From NCBI GenBank assembly GCA_963989385.1, contig OZ022510.1, positions 33,051,448 to 33,115,447 of the forward strand: a stretch of DNA of 64,000 nt, in the 5' to 3' direction. Of this stretch, positions 46,833 through 60,200 are shown in pieces (the stretch's first letter is position 1; each line of letters starts with the position of its first letter). Made by a program: the position numbers and the translations under genes. The stretch comes from Ctena decussata (Eukaryota > Mollusca > Bivalvia > Lucinida > Lucinidae). The notes under the pieces were generated by a model that made no database searches, was not told the DNA's origin, and saw nothing but the letters and a program-made list of their open reading frames with translations.

Positions 46833-48015
46833 TATACACCTTTCCTATAATTCAGAGTCTGTTCGAGTTTTGTCCCTTGCAACTCCTATGACGTCATCTA
46901 TAGGATAGGCTATTGTTTTTCAGTGTGTAATCAAATAAATCCCGGGTTTCCGCATATTCAAAACTAACATTCAACGGTAGATTAAGACAACTATTTTGTT
47001 CTAACTATATTTAGCTCTTTCTTTGTCGGAAAATAAGCTTTATAACTTATAGCATATGGGAATTTGACATAAAATTAAAAGATTTCCGACTAAAATTTCG
47101 GGCCAAAATTACCGTAATCAAGAGCATGTACGTATCACCAGTACAGCTTCCAAACATAAGGAAAAGAAAGAAAATCGCGGAAGTAGTTCAGACCGTTATT
47201 ACAAAAGATACAAAACGAACAATTAGCTGATTATAAAAAGCAGACACACGCTAAAAATGACAACAAAGTGTGCTGACATGGAATTCGTCTATTCGTTTGT
47301 GTAATCACCGAATCGCGCCCATTGCCACAATAAACAAACACCTATGATTGTGTATTACCTAGACACGTGTCAGCTTTACGAACACCCTACCGTGAAATGG
47401 AAACGATCAAATAAATAATACCGAATATAAGTAAGAGATGAAAAAAAATAATATAAATTCAACCTCGGGTTCAAACTTGCGGAAAACTGTCTGGATGCTG
47501 ATGCTTTTAGATCGGTGTATCGCACAAGAAACCATAGGTAAATATCAGCGCTATATAATCTGCCTGGTAATAATGCGTTGTTACTAAGTGAATGCTGACG
47601 TTTTACCTGTCGGAAAAATGGAAAGAACTTTTCAGATTTACGAAACTTATTCATACGAAATGTAGCCCTTTTATATTGACCAAACGTGAATGTATTGCCG
47701 GGGTGTTAAAACACGGCATCGATGAAAGGGGTCATGAAAATCATGAGCGACTTGCCGGGATTCTCAATATGATATTAAAATTAAAAAAAATATATATATA
47801 AATAAAAAATGTCACATGGCGACAGGGCAATTATACGTTAATTTGGTCTTTCAATGTATTTTTTTGCAGTTCATTTACAAAACGTCTGCTTTATGCATGT
47901 TATGTGTGCTTGCAGTTGTACTGAATTATATGGGATGTTCCTATAGATGACGTCACAGTCTACTTGGGTAGATAACTCGTGCGGGACTTTATCGATTTAT
48001 AGGAAAGGTGTATAT
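46833..48015. mobile_element. Inverted-repeat-flanked element abutting receptor exon donor
   Basis: TATACACCTTTCCTATA and GACGTCATCTATAGGA (46833-46908) recur in reverse at 47936-48014. The interior has no recognised protein. The right end lies about 20 bp from the splice donor of the TM6-TM7 exon. Confidence 0.6.
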
Positions 48016-48033
48016 AATAAATAGTAGTCATAC

Positions 48034-48222
48034 CTTTGGTATAAAGACGATAAGCTGGGATGCAGTAGTTCCTATAATGAGAATACCCGAAGTTATACCA
48101 TACAAGAGGCTGACCTTGTCCTCCAGTGCCAAGTTCAATGTCAGACCAACAGCACTCAGAACCACCACATTGTAAAGACACATGCCGATAAGCTGCGAGT
48201 CATTGAGGGCTGCTATCTTCAC
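48034..48222 (-). CDS. GABA-B-like receptor exon: TM6 and TM7
   Basis: This 189-bp, phase 0/0 exon encodes VKIAALNDSQLIGMCLYNVV (TM6 start), a short charged loop LALEDKVS, and TM7 ending IVFIPK. ALNDSxxIGMxxYNVV and FxPK are diagnostic of GABA-B receptors. The donor GTATGA at 48033 implies at least one more exon for the cytoplasmic tail. I did not recognise it between 46.5 and 48.0 kb. Confidence 0.92.
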
Positions 48223-51200
48223 CTGAAATGTCAGTCGACAGTCGATCTTTAGAAAAGTATAGATGAAGGTACATATGACAAACACAAAAACTCTAAAAAC
48301 CGAGAAATAAATAATTTGAGAATGAATTATAGGTTTGAGAAAATCACACCTGTTCCATTTTATGAAATTCTGATAGCATCTCACACGTAATTCGAGAGGA
48401 GCATTAATTACACTGTATGTCATGCTCGTCTCGAATTATAAGTGAGATGACGCCATAGATATGCTACCATAGCAACTATAGATTTACTAGCTGTTGTACT
48501 TAGTACTTTGATGTCATCCATTTGACATCAATATTAACTCTTAGCTGTAATGATATTAGCTATATGACCTCACTGGTTCCGGAGCATGGCAAAGAGTATA
48601 TGCCATGCTCCGCCAATTTTTCAATGACATTACAAACTGAAATTCTTTCAACAGAAATTTCAGATTATCGCAAACAAATAATTATTCTCACACGCCTACC
48701 AATCGCTCTCATGCGAAACCGCGGTTCAGAACGCCAGTCCATGAGAGCAGTTACCGGTTCTGCAGAAGGGGAGCCAAAAAGGTAAACAAATTTGACATCG
48801 GTACAAGGTTTGAGTTATTTATTATCTCTGAAAACTATATATGCAAAATATAAGAATGCTATTTAGTCGCATATAGATTGTTTCTTCCACATATTATAGG
48901 ATTAGGCATATGTTCTTGCATTTTTTCAAGATATTCATTTAGTACAGCAAAGCATGTGTTCAAGGTCAATCTGGGCGATATATACATGCAGGGAAAAGTC
49001 ACATTCTGTTGCTCGATTTTGAGTCTCTGACCTAGTCAGTCGTAAAGAAGTGAACAGAAATACTGTACGCGTAAATCCAAACGTTGAAAGTAAGCTTTCC
49101 GTGTTGGAAAGTTTAGCTTATAGAAAATATACGCAAAAACTCGGCATCGTCAGACAGGTTCCGCATGAGATAATAGGAAATATAAGGAATTTTTATGAGA
49201 AACAAAAACAGTTTCTGGACAATAACTGAATCAAAACTAACATGAACTCTGTGATAAATCATTATTTCATACATTGTAGATGACTACTTTTAGGCTGTTT
49301 TTATTCCCCGTTTATCTTTTTTAGGCCTTTTGCAAACCCTCTTTCAAACCCTCTTGCATGCTTCAAAATCAGACAAACGGGGATTAAAACAGCCAGAAGG
49401 TTATCTGCAATGTATGAAATAATGATATATCACAGAGTTCATGTTTATTTTGATCCAATTTTGTTTAGCACCTGTTTTTGTGTTTGATAAAAATTCCTTA
49501 TATTTTCTAATAACATGGTCATGCGGAACCGGGCTGACAATGCCAAGTTTTGGCGTATATTTTCTAAAAACTTATCTGTCCAACGCAAAAAGCTTACTTT
49601 AAACGTTTAGATTCACGCATACGGTAGTTCTGTTCACTTCATTGCGACTGACAAGGTCTGAGACTCAAAATCAAGCAAGAGAATGAGACTTTTTCTCTAC
49701 ATGTATATATCGCCGAGATTGACATTGAACACATGCTCCGCCGTACTAAATGCATATCTGGAAAAATGCAAGACCATGTGCCTAATCATTTCGTGTGCCG
49801 AAGATACAATCTATATGCGACAAAATAGCATTCTTATATTTTGCAGAAATAGTTTTCAGAGAAAATGAATATCTCAAACCTTGTGCCGATGTCAAAGTTT
49901 ACCTTTTTGGCTCCCCTTCTGAAAAAAACGGTATCTCCTCTCATGGATTGGCGTTCTGACCCGCGGTTTCGCATGAGAGCGATGGGTAGGCGTGGCTCAA
50001 GTCATTTAATTCTCTGTCTACAGTCAAACAATACGATGAAACAAAGTAAAAGACTTGACAGACCAAAAAGGGGCAGACAAAGGTGGATCCGACAAGCGAC
50101 TATTATCATTATAATGGTGGTTAGGCGCCCAATGCTACTCTGACCTTCCGAACAAATGAGTGAGGGAGTGAACTCGAAATTAACGTCCCGCCAACACATA
50201 GGTCATATGGAGACAGAACCCGGTTTAAAGTCTCATCCGAAAGACTGGAGAAGCGGGAGATCGAGCCTGCGAACCCTAGATTGGTAGTCCAGCGCGTGAT
50301 CCACTACACTACCACCGCTTCTCATTCCGGATGAATGTACCAGATATCTGTTCAAATTTAGACAATTGTTAGATCATTTTTTCGGATTCCATTTACCGAT
50401 ATGATTCATACAAATAGATATTCTGCGAATGTTTAACAAAAATGTTCTGTCGTGGACCATTTAGTCTGCCATTACAAATTTTATAAAATAGCTTTCTGAT
50501 AAATGTGAGTGACTTTAAAGTCATATATTCTTGGTTATTGGGTGTTATAATCCTATAATGCAACAGTCCAATGACACTACTATTCCATCATAGGAAATAC
50601 CTCATCTCACATAGGAAGAAACATAACAGGGTCAAATAACTGCTTACAACTGGAAGTGTATTCTACCTAGCAGAGAATATTTGTCTTTAAACGTAATGAC
50701 ATACCCGGTTCTACCTTACCTTTCTTGTTTCAAATGAGAGAAATGCTCCAAAAGACAGAATGGCTCCTTCCATGATACAGATGGTCCATGAGAAGTAGCT
50801 GTAGTAGTTTGATGTGCACACTTGAATATATGGCCGCACTTCAGCATCATTTCCAATCAAGTACACCTGAAATTAGAACAACTTTTTCCACGGGGGTAAT
50901 ACCAATTTGCTTACCTATGCCGTCGACTGATACTGTTAAATGGCTGTCGATCAAGAACACGGCCGAAAGCAACATCCATAATGGTTTATGATACTATTGT
51001 AAATGGCTGTCGACTGAGCTAATACTCCTGTCGATTGATTCGTTCGACAGCCAGTTTTGCGTGTATGGTAATTGAGTGGCACGGTCAGGTAACTGGATAT
51101 TACCACCCTGTTATCTGTAACACAATAACTGCAATGAGAGGCAGTTATACTATGGAAACGACGTTTTTCTGAATAAGCAAACACGGGAATAAATGCATGT

Positions 51201-54200
51201 ATCAACATCATCTGGTTATGCGAATATTTAACAAAAATCACTTTCAGCTTTCTTGTTTTTCCTACCTGTATTATGGTTGGATTAAAGACACTATCCGGTA
51301 TATTGTTGTAAGTTGAAAATTATACAATTGCTTGGTGCAAAGAAAAAAAAACTTACTAAAATGGTGTGTCTGCAAAAAAGAAAATGATACTGTCTGTCTA
51401 CGTGATTGCAGACTGCCCTTTAGGCATTGTAATAAAAGTTCGATTCTAACCAGGGGCACATTTAGTTTCAATGATAAAAAGGTTTACATCATCACTTCAG
51501 CTGTCTAAAAGAGTCATAATTATTATTTTTCTAGCCAGTGCAAAATATTAAAATGGACATTTACTCTAAATATCATAAATGAAAACACCTGCGTACAATG
51601 GCTTCCGCTTGTTAAGTTGCAATTTCAAAAATCAAACCAGGGATACCTAATGCACCTGATATTTTGTTTATAACTTATCTCGTATAAATGAGGAACAAAA
51701 ATGTTCCTTACACTTGGCATAAGTTCTTCATACAATAGTAAACTTCAAGAAACTTCTAATAAATTTTAGTCATTAATCTTGAGTGATAATAAGATCCCCG
51801 TACAGGGGGGGGGGGGGGGGTGTTTTTTAGCATTGACACAAGACGTTATTTTAGTTTTATAAATGTAACTGACTTGAATGCCACTCGTACAAAAGACTGC
51901 TTTTCAATTATTTTTTTTAGAAATTTTGTTTATCCTTATTTAATTATTTTTCTAAATTAAAATATTTTTTATTGTGTGTTTCTGTTTAATATATTTTCTT
52001 TCCTGTTATGAATTGATAATAACCTCTGAAGAAGCCATTGAATCATAAACATCATGCACTGAGTAAAACCAAGCACTGTAAATGATTACTTTTCCAGTTA
52101 TATTTAATTTCAATATCAACACCAACAAAAACACAACCCGGTAGGACCCAGTGATACTGAAATATTCTGTTTGTTAGATCATGTAGATGTAATCTCCATA
52201 AGTCTTTCCATGGTTATTTTTATTTGGTTAAAAAACAGTACAATATACAATATGGTACAGGATCTGACAATAAGCGGAGCGCTCGTATAAGTGTCATCTC
52301 CTGGTATATATAAGGAAATATTTCCTGCTATGTTAACTACTCGAGACTATCAAATAACATTTTTGTTTGGTCCCATTGTAGCAAAAAAGAACAATACATA
52401 AATAAAAAAACAAAGATAGAGACAGAAAATGCAAAGGAACATAAAATGCAGGAACATGCTACCTCGTTCTCAAGAAATCTTATTTCCATAAACAGTGGAT
52501 CAACAACTTCCCAGCACACCAGTACTACACACAGAATTACCACAAGTACAAACACTATCCCCACCAGCTGATAGTCTCGAATACGCTGTAAATACATAAA
52601 AAGAGAATCAAATTATTTGAAAATGAATTATAGGTTTGAGAAAATCACATTTTTCCATTGTATGAATTTTAGGTAGCATCTTACTGTATGCCATGCTCTT
52701 CTCGAATTATAAGTAAGATGATGCCATAGATCGGTTACCAAAGCAACTATGGAATTATCAACAGTTGTGCCTTGATAGAATGACGTCTCAAAGACATCTC
52801 TTTTACATCAATATGAACTCTTAGTTGCTATGATAACAAATCTATGATGTCATTGGTATTGGAGCATGACATTTCAACATGAAATTCTTTCAACAGAAAC
52901 TTTAGATTTTTTTTCGAACAAGAATCATTCTCAATGCATTTAATTCTGTGTTAAGTGCAATCAAGGCAATTACGCGGATAATGTCCGGAGGATATGGTGT
53001 TAACAATATTCCCATCCTTATAGACCAGAGGGTTCGTTGTGTAAAGGGTACATTACTGGTCAAAGCTACAGAGGAACCACCCACGACCAGATTTCTCGTC
53101 ATTTGTAAAAAGAGAGGCAGCCTGTTTGACTTTCTGTTTGTTTCCCTGGACAAAGTAGGGTATACTCTCAAAAGAAAGAATAGGCTCCCAAGGAAACAAA
53201 CATAATTACTTTTAAGAGCTGAACTACATTGACAAGGGAGACAATGTGAATGTAGAAATGATACTTCTCCTGAAAGTGTACTAATTCACCTCAGGTGACT
53301 TCTCCTGAAAGTGTACTTATTCACCTCAGGATACTTCTCCTGAAAGTGTACTTATTCACCTCAGGTTACTTCTCCTGAAAGTGTACTTATTCACCTCAGA
53401 CATTCACAAGTATGACTGACGCACTTTGCCAGAAGGCACATAAATTCATTTTATTTTTCTTAAGATCATACTAGAATTTATGTCGTCGTTTAAGGTGAAT
53501 GGGCTCTCTTTCAGGGGCAGCAACTCTGCCATTTTCAGTTTTGCTTCCATTATCAGCAGAAGTCAACTCCTAAGGAAATGAATTTACACCTTCAGCGGAA
53601 AAGCCTTTCCTTTCAGTGTAAACACCTGTTTGGAACGTGTTATGTATTCCTAGATAGCAAACAAGAGGTCGCTAACGTTGTCACCTTTTGTGAAAATGAC
53701 GGCAAAAATGGACGTATGCCTATATATTCTATTAATGTAATTTTTCAGTGTCATTTCAGTTTTTAATTAGGTTGAATATATTAAATGAGCCGCGACTGGA
53801 GAAAACCAACAAAGTGACATGTACTCACGCACAGACTCAGATCAGCCTCGGCATCCACCCAGTCTGAGCAGATCTTCGCTGTCGGCATAGAGGCAGCATA
53901 GCCTCTTAGCTTGCCCTTAAGAGCTCACAGGGAGGACTCTGATCAGGCAGGTCGGATGCCCCAGCTGATCTGAGTCATGCTACCTTGTTGGTTTTGTCGT
54001 GTCGTGAATTGATATTGTTATTATTCGTGTCAACATCATCAGAAACTTTTTCAGCAATAAACAAGTTCTCGTTGACATCAGAGAGTGATAAATTCTCTTT
54101 TAATGGACTATCAATATAATATAGTTTTTTTTAGATATTTATAACCTCAAAATGCTATCTCATGAAATAACGAACTTACTTTTCTAAAACAAAGTATAAA

Positions 54201-57200
54201 TATAATTATAATTCACTATTATTATTATCTTAATCATATAAAAATTCTTCTAGAAAAAAAGTCTAGGCAGACCGATGGAACCCACGTACGATCGACTATT
54301 GACTGACGGGGCTGGGGGCTCGCTGTGCCTTAATGGTTACATACCAAGGGACCCCTCCCTGTAGACGGCCTGCGAAGCAGGGAAACTGAAACACACACTT
54401 ACATTGTACACACACGTAAAAAGTCTATTCGTTGGCTATGAAGTATCTGATGAATAATTCTTGACTTTCAGTCGTTAAACTGAGAAAAGGTATAACACCA
54501 CAAATAAATGTATACGTACTAGCTGAAGAAGTTTTTTATTGGAGAAGATTCTATAAACTCGCCATGTCTTAGAGAACAAAGCACCGAATGCGGTAGAAAA
54601 TCCTATGGTAAATGTACATGTTTGCAGCTGAAACAGACCAAAAAATAATCCAAATAATTATCAGAGAGACAGGTCAACATACAGTAGAACTTCAATGGCT
54701 CGAACCCTGATGGCTCATTTACCCCTGCATAGCAAGAACACGTTCTTGGGTCCCTAGAGATTAATTTATATAGAAACTTACCCTGGACGGCTGGAACTAT
54801 CTTTGGTTGGACATAATTTTCATGGTCCCAAGCCTGTTCGAGCCATTGAAGTACTACTGTATAAGGTGTAGTTTTCATGATAGTTCTCAGATACTTTCTG
54901 TTTTTATTTTAATTCTGACTAACATATTCACAGAAAGTAAGTTATTGGTGAACAGTTCCTCTATGTTGGACAGTGTGTGTTTACTTTAAAAAATATCGTA
55001 TTGTTGTTTGCGTGACCCCCATTCGGTCTGTCTTGGGTAGGTTGTGTTTTGTGATTCTTTGGCATTTCTGGGTATCCTCATTAATGAGCCGCGACACGTC
55101 AAAACCAACAAAGTGGAAAGTGCGCCCAGCAATGACTCAGATCAACCTGGGCTTCCGCCCATTCTGACCAGAGTCTCTGCTGTCCGCATGGTCGTAGCTT
55201 AGATTCTTTGCTACCCCTTTAGCGCACAGCCAAGACTCTGAACAGACAGTGCGGCTGCCTAGGTTGATCTGAATCTTTGCTGGGCGCAGATGCCATTTTG
55301 ATGTTTTTGTCGTTTGGCGGCATATTTATAATTGTCCATAATAGCAACATAGGCCTTGATTCCAGACTGGAAAAACAGTATCAAAAGCTTCTCAAGTAGT
55401 TGCCAACAGTGCAAGTCAGCGTTAGTCATGACTGTTTCTAGAAGCTGCCAACCAAATTGTATCTTTTTGTTTGTTTGTATTTGTTTTAAATTTCTTTTTG
55501 ATATAGAGGATTTTACACGAGTGGTCATTTTATATGAAATTTATGAAACGAACCTTCGGCCACTTCCATAAATATCATATGAAATAACCACAAGTGTAAG
55601 ATTCTGTTTATTATGTGACCCTTTAAAATAGGATTTTATCGGTGAGTTTCATTAACATCATATGAAATGACCACGAGTGTAAGATTCTGTTTATTATATG
55701 ACCTTTAAAATGGGATTATATCGCTTTCAAAATGAACATTATTTCAATTAGAAAACGCATTGTTGACACGAACGTTATCAATGTTATTACACGTGTGGTC
55801 ATACGAGTCTTATGACCCGACGTGATCCACTGAATAACAGCGACGTCATATGATAAAGCGGGTTCTGAGAAAAAATGATTTAGTCAGGCAAATACAGAGC
55901 GGGGGGGGATTTATTGGGAACCGCTTCCTCGCAGTTATGTTTTAACGCAATAACGGTAAGCAGTCATGGCAGAACAAAACCTATAGATATTTCTTTCAAA
56001 TTATTATGCAACTGTGTCAGTGTTTCTGTTAGGGAATCTTGTCCAAGCATATCTTGCAAAAGGTTAAGGGATAGACTAGAGGCTGGCGAGAGAACTCACA
56101 GATTTCTGGAAGTCCAAAAAGAGACTAATTAAGTTGTTACTGACTCTTATGAAACTTATAATGGAAGTCATACATATTATATACGTGATAGGGAGCTTTT
56201 TGATACATATACCATTTAAGCTGCGACACGACAAAACCAGCAAAGTGGCAAGTGCGCAAAGCACAGACTCAGATTAGCCTGGGCATCCGCCCAGTTTAAT
56301 CAGAATCTTCGCTGACCGCATGGAGCTAGTTAGACCCTTGGCTACCCTTAAAGCGCAAAGCCAAAACTCTGATCAGACTGGGCGGATGTCGAGACTGATT
56401 TGTGTCTGTGCTGGGCTCTCATGCCACTTTGCTGGTTTCTTCATGTCGGCGCGGCTCATATTAGTTTTTAAACTGTCTTATCTCTGTAAAATGAAAACAA
56501 AACCAAACTCCGAAAAAGGTAGGTTTCATCTTCGTGAAAAAGAATTTCAAACTAGTTATCATAAAACTCCAGAAATTGGTCAAATCGAAATTTTGGTTTT
56601 TCTCAGTTTCAGGAGTTTTGTGATAACGCCATCATTTCTTTACTTCAAAGCGACGTGAGCAGAAGTATGCTTTAAAAACATTTGACTCGATTATTATTTC
56701 CAGAAGCAATAATTTGTAATTTGCATTAGAAAAGGAATAGCGCATTTAACTAGCATGTGTTTAGACTAATCTGACAATGCGCAGATCTGTCTAATCATAA
56801 TTGTCTCACCTTACAAAGCACTACACTGTGTTGTTCCATCGACTCCATAAACACTGAAGTGTACGCTATAATGCAGCCAAACAGAAGTACGTTGTTGATA
56901 TTTGGTGAGGACAGCTTCACGTACCTATAAGAAAAGTTAAAAAAATCTGTCAAAAGTATTTCTATACAAAACAATCATATATATTAGGGTTCAAGGGTTC
57001 AAGTTCATGTTTTCGTGTTCCTCATAAAGGATGGCAGATTGTGTTACCTGTTCCCCTATCTAGGTAAACAGACCCTTTCGAAAAGGGATCTGCCTATTCT
57101 TGAAGGAAAGACTTTGCTCCGAGAGTTGCTTCTCGTAAAAGTTTGTCCATCACCCAAAGCTCAACATTCATGCATAGCTTTCCTTTGCGACAATTTACAA

Positions 57201-60200
57201 ACTGACGAAGGGTTAATCAGAACACTTACTCTAGGGGCAACATAATATCTATTCTCATTATTGTTTTTTATTGCTTGAAAATCAGTCACGTAACCAACTG
57301 TCTCGATTCTTGAAATAAACAGAAAACTGTAGGAATGTGTCATTTTGCAATTTTAGAAGCTTAATACACCTGACAAATATTCGGTCAATCAATTCTAAAT
57401 ATAGATAAAATAAGCTTTACAGGCATATAAAATAAGCTTTTCTTATTAAATGATAAACTGTTTCTTATTAGATTTGAAATTTATAAATTTTCAAAAAGAC
57501 AGTTACAAGAAAGAGAGAAATAACATTAAATCAATTTTCGTCAAAAATAGACTTAACAGCCTTTTTGCACAAACCCCTTCTGAAATGGACATAAATAAAT
57601 TCTGAACGGAAGAAGCATCGTCAGGAAAGCAAGAAATATATTGCTTTTTGTCAAGAATTCGTACCAAGGTAGACTCATTTTAGGTAATGCAATTTTGTAA
57701 TAACTAGCAAATTTTGTCTGGTCTTTTTTTTTAAATTATCTATTCTGCGTTTTTATTGTCTGCTTGGAAACGTCATATCAACTTTCAGAATAAATAAGTC
57801 CATGAAGCGCTCTAGATAAAAGATAAAAATTGAGGCGCCTCGCAAGAAATGCACCTTGCGGCAAATGCGAACAGAGAAGACTCAGACCAGCCTGCGCATC
57901 TGCGAAGGCTCATCAGAGTATTTTCTGTTCACATCCGCAATTCATAGAACGTAAGACATCAAAAGACTATGATCCAACTGCAATCTAAGTTACCTTGGTC
58001 CTCGCTGTTACACGTTATACGGACCCCTTTTCAGTGATATGTCCTTTTCACGTAATACTTATTCTGAGAAAAAAGCTATATCCGTTCAAGCGTTATCAAA
58101 TGTTCTTTTTATCTAGAGCGTTTTTTAAAGGGATTGACATTTTAATAAAATGATTTTATCATGCACCTACTGCGAAATTCCACTGACAACAGGGGTATGA
58201 TAGCATGATGTGATATCATGTCACTGTAGAACTGCGCTTGCGCGATGGTTATCAGGTCATGCCTTAGAAGCGATCTCTGAAGACGATTGGCTGTATACTG
58301 ACGTTGGTCGTGATAACAACGTTCAATTGGTTGAAAGACGTCACCGACTTACGTTACAACGCATTCGCGACGTCAAAAAGTTCAAACAAATCTGTGTCTA
58401 CTTTTCTTTAGTTTGGTGCTCTTTACATTTGAAAATATTCTTATGATGCATGATAAATAGAAAACCATGTAAGTGTCGTTTGATATCAAAGTTATCAGGC
58501 TCGACCAGAAACACGTGGGACTGGCTCGGCAAGCCTCGCCATTCCTCGCTATCTCTGGTCCCGCCTGATAGACTTGATATCAAAACACACTAAAATTATA
58601 GTATTCTCTATATATAAGTCTGTAGTGCAAACTGAGACGACATGACAAACACGTGCATACGCAATCATTGCAGTTACTCGAACAAAATAAAACCTCAACC
58701 AGTTGTTGAAACTACTTCAACGATATTAATCCTTTAACCAATCGTTGCAGTTACTTCAACAATATCAATTCTTTAACCAACAAAGAAAATGAGAAGTAAC
58801 GTACATGTATTAGAAAATAGCGCACACCTCATCCAAATTTACCCTTTTGTAATTGTTTTTATAAAGTTTGTTTCTTTTTTATCTAAATAAATGGGCAGTT
58901 AAATTCAAATATTGAAATCTCAATCTTAAAGGGATGAAAGGGGGATCGACAGCTTTTTACCCATAAAACGAACAACATAGTCTCCGATCAAGCGTGTCCG
59001 TCTACGCAGCTTAAAATATCTCGAGAGGCGATTCTGAGGGCATGGTGAGTTTTTACGAAGCCATATTTATTTCGGTTAAAAGGTGGTTATTGTATCATAA
59101 GAAAAAAAAGACAGAATGTTTCTGAAAATTGATCCATTAAGAAGTATCGGCAAATGAGCCATGCTACATGAACAGAGTCCTCTACAAGGCACTCTCTTTG
59201 TGTAAATTCTCGATGTTTTTATGTTCGATATTCTGATTATCCATCATGCGAATTATAATTATCCATACACCAATTTCAGTCATACAATGTAACAATTTGA
59301 ATTATGGGTATTCGATTTATTCGCTGTTCAAAGCCATCTATTATTCGAATTATGGTTACCCAATATTCACCCTGAATTTGTAATATCTAGATAATCATGA
59401 TTGAATCATTCCAATTTGAATATCCACAACTCGAATTTTTATAGCACAAAATCCAGATGAATATTTGATATCCATAAAGAAGGACCAAGTGGAAGATAGA
59501 GCATATTTCATCTGCCTGCACGGGGAGCCAATCCAAGAGCTTTATAGACAAGAATATCAACCGTACATACGGACAACTGCTTTATATCATTTTAAAATCT
59601 TTAGTGTAGACTTTGCACGTTATGATGTTTATTATGCCAAAGACTAATGGAATCTATGATGGGGTCGAGGCCGAGGCAAAGAAATCTCAGGCTAGTTTTT
59701 AGATTATTAGTCTTATGCAAGGCCTGCCGAGCATAAGACTTAGATAATCTGAAAACGAGCTTGAGATTTTCTTGTCGAGGCATAAACTCCATCATAGATT
59801 ATTTTTCTTATCCATTATATGTTATAGAACAAAATATTCATTGACTACCTTAACTTCTTGTTGAAGCCATTCCTATAAACTTCAAGCTAATTTTCTATTA
59901 ATAGTTCCGACATGTGTGTTAATTGCATCTTGCACATGCATTTTTCATTACTGGCAGCTAGTCAGAAATTTACAGTGACACGTAATACATAATGCACATC
60001 ATTGGTTGTCAATTTCATTTTGCATCCACTTTACATGACAGGTAGCAGCAAGTGGATTTGTTTAATTCAAGTTTGTAATTAATTGGACTGTGCTATATAG
60101 AAATGATTGACATTTTGAGACAGCTTTCTGAGCCTAGGCTGAGATAGCAGGCCCAGACAGAAAAAACTCACATCTCTAGAAAGGAAACGTCTTGTCCAAT

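Noticed and set aside
46693..46908. 71-aa open frame considered as a host exon
   Set aside because: Its end lies in the left arm of the 46833-48015 inverted repeat; no homology recognised and no matching splice sites.
49865..50143. 92-aa open frame on +
   Set aside because: Spans the right arm of the 1.3-kb palindrome and an adjacent SINE; no conserved features.
50788..50991. Open frame on + strand
   Set aside because: Shadow of the receptor TM5 exon, which lies on the opposite strand.
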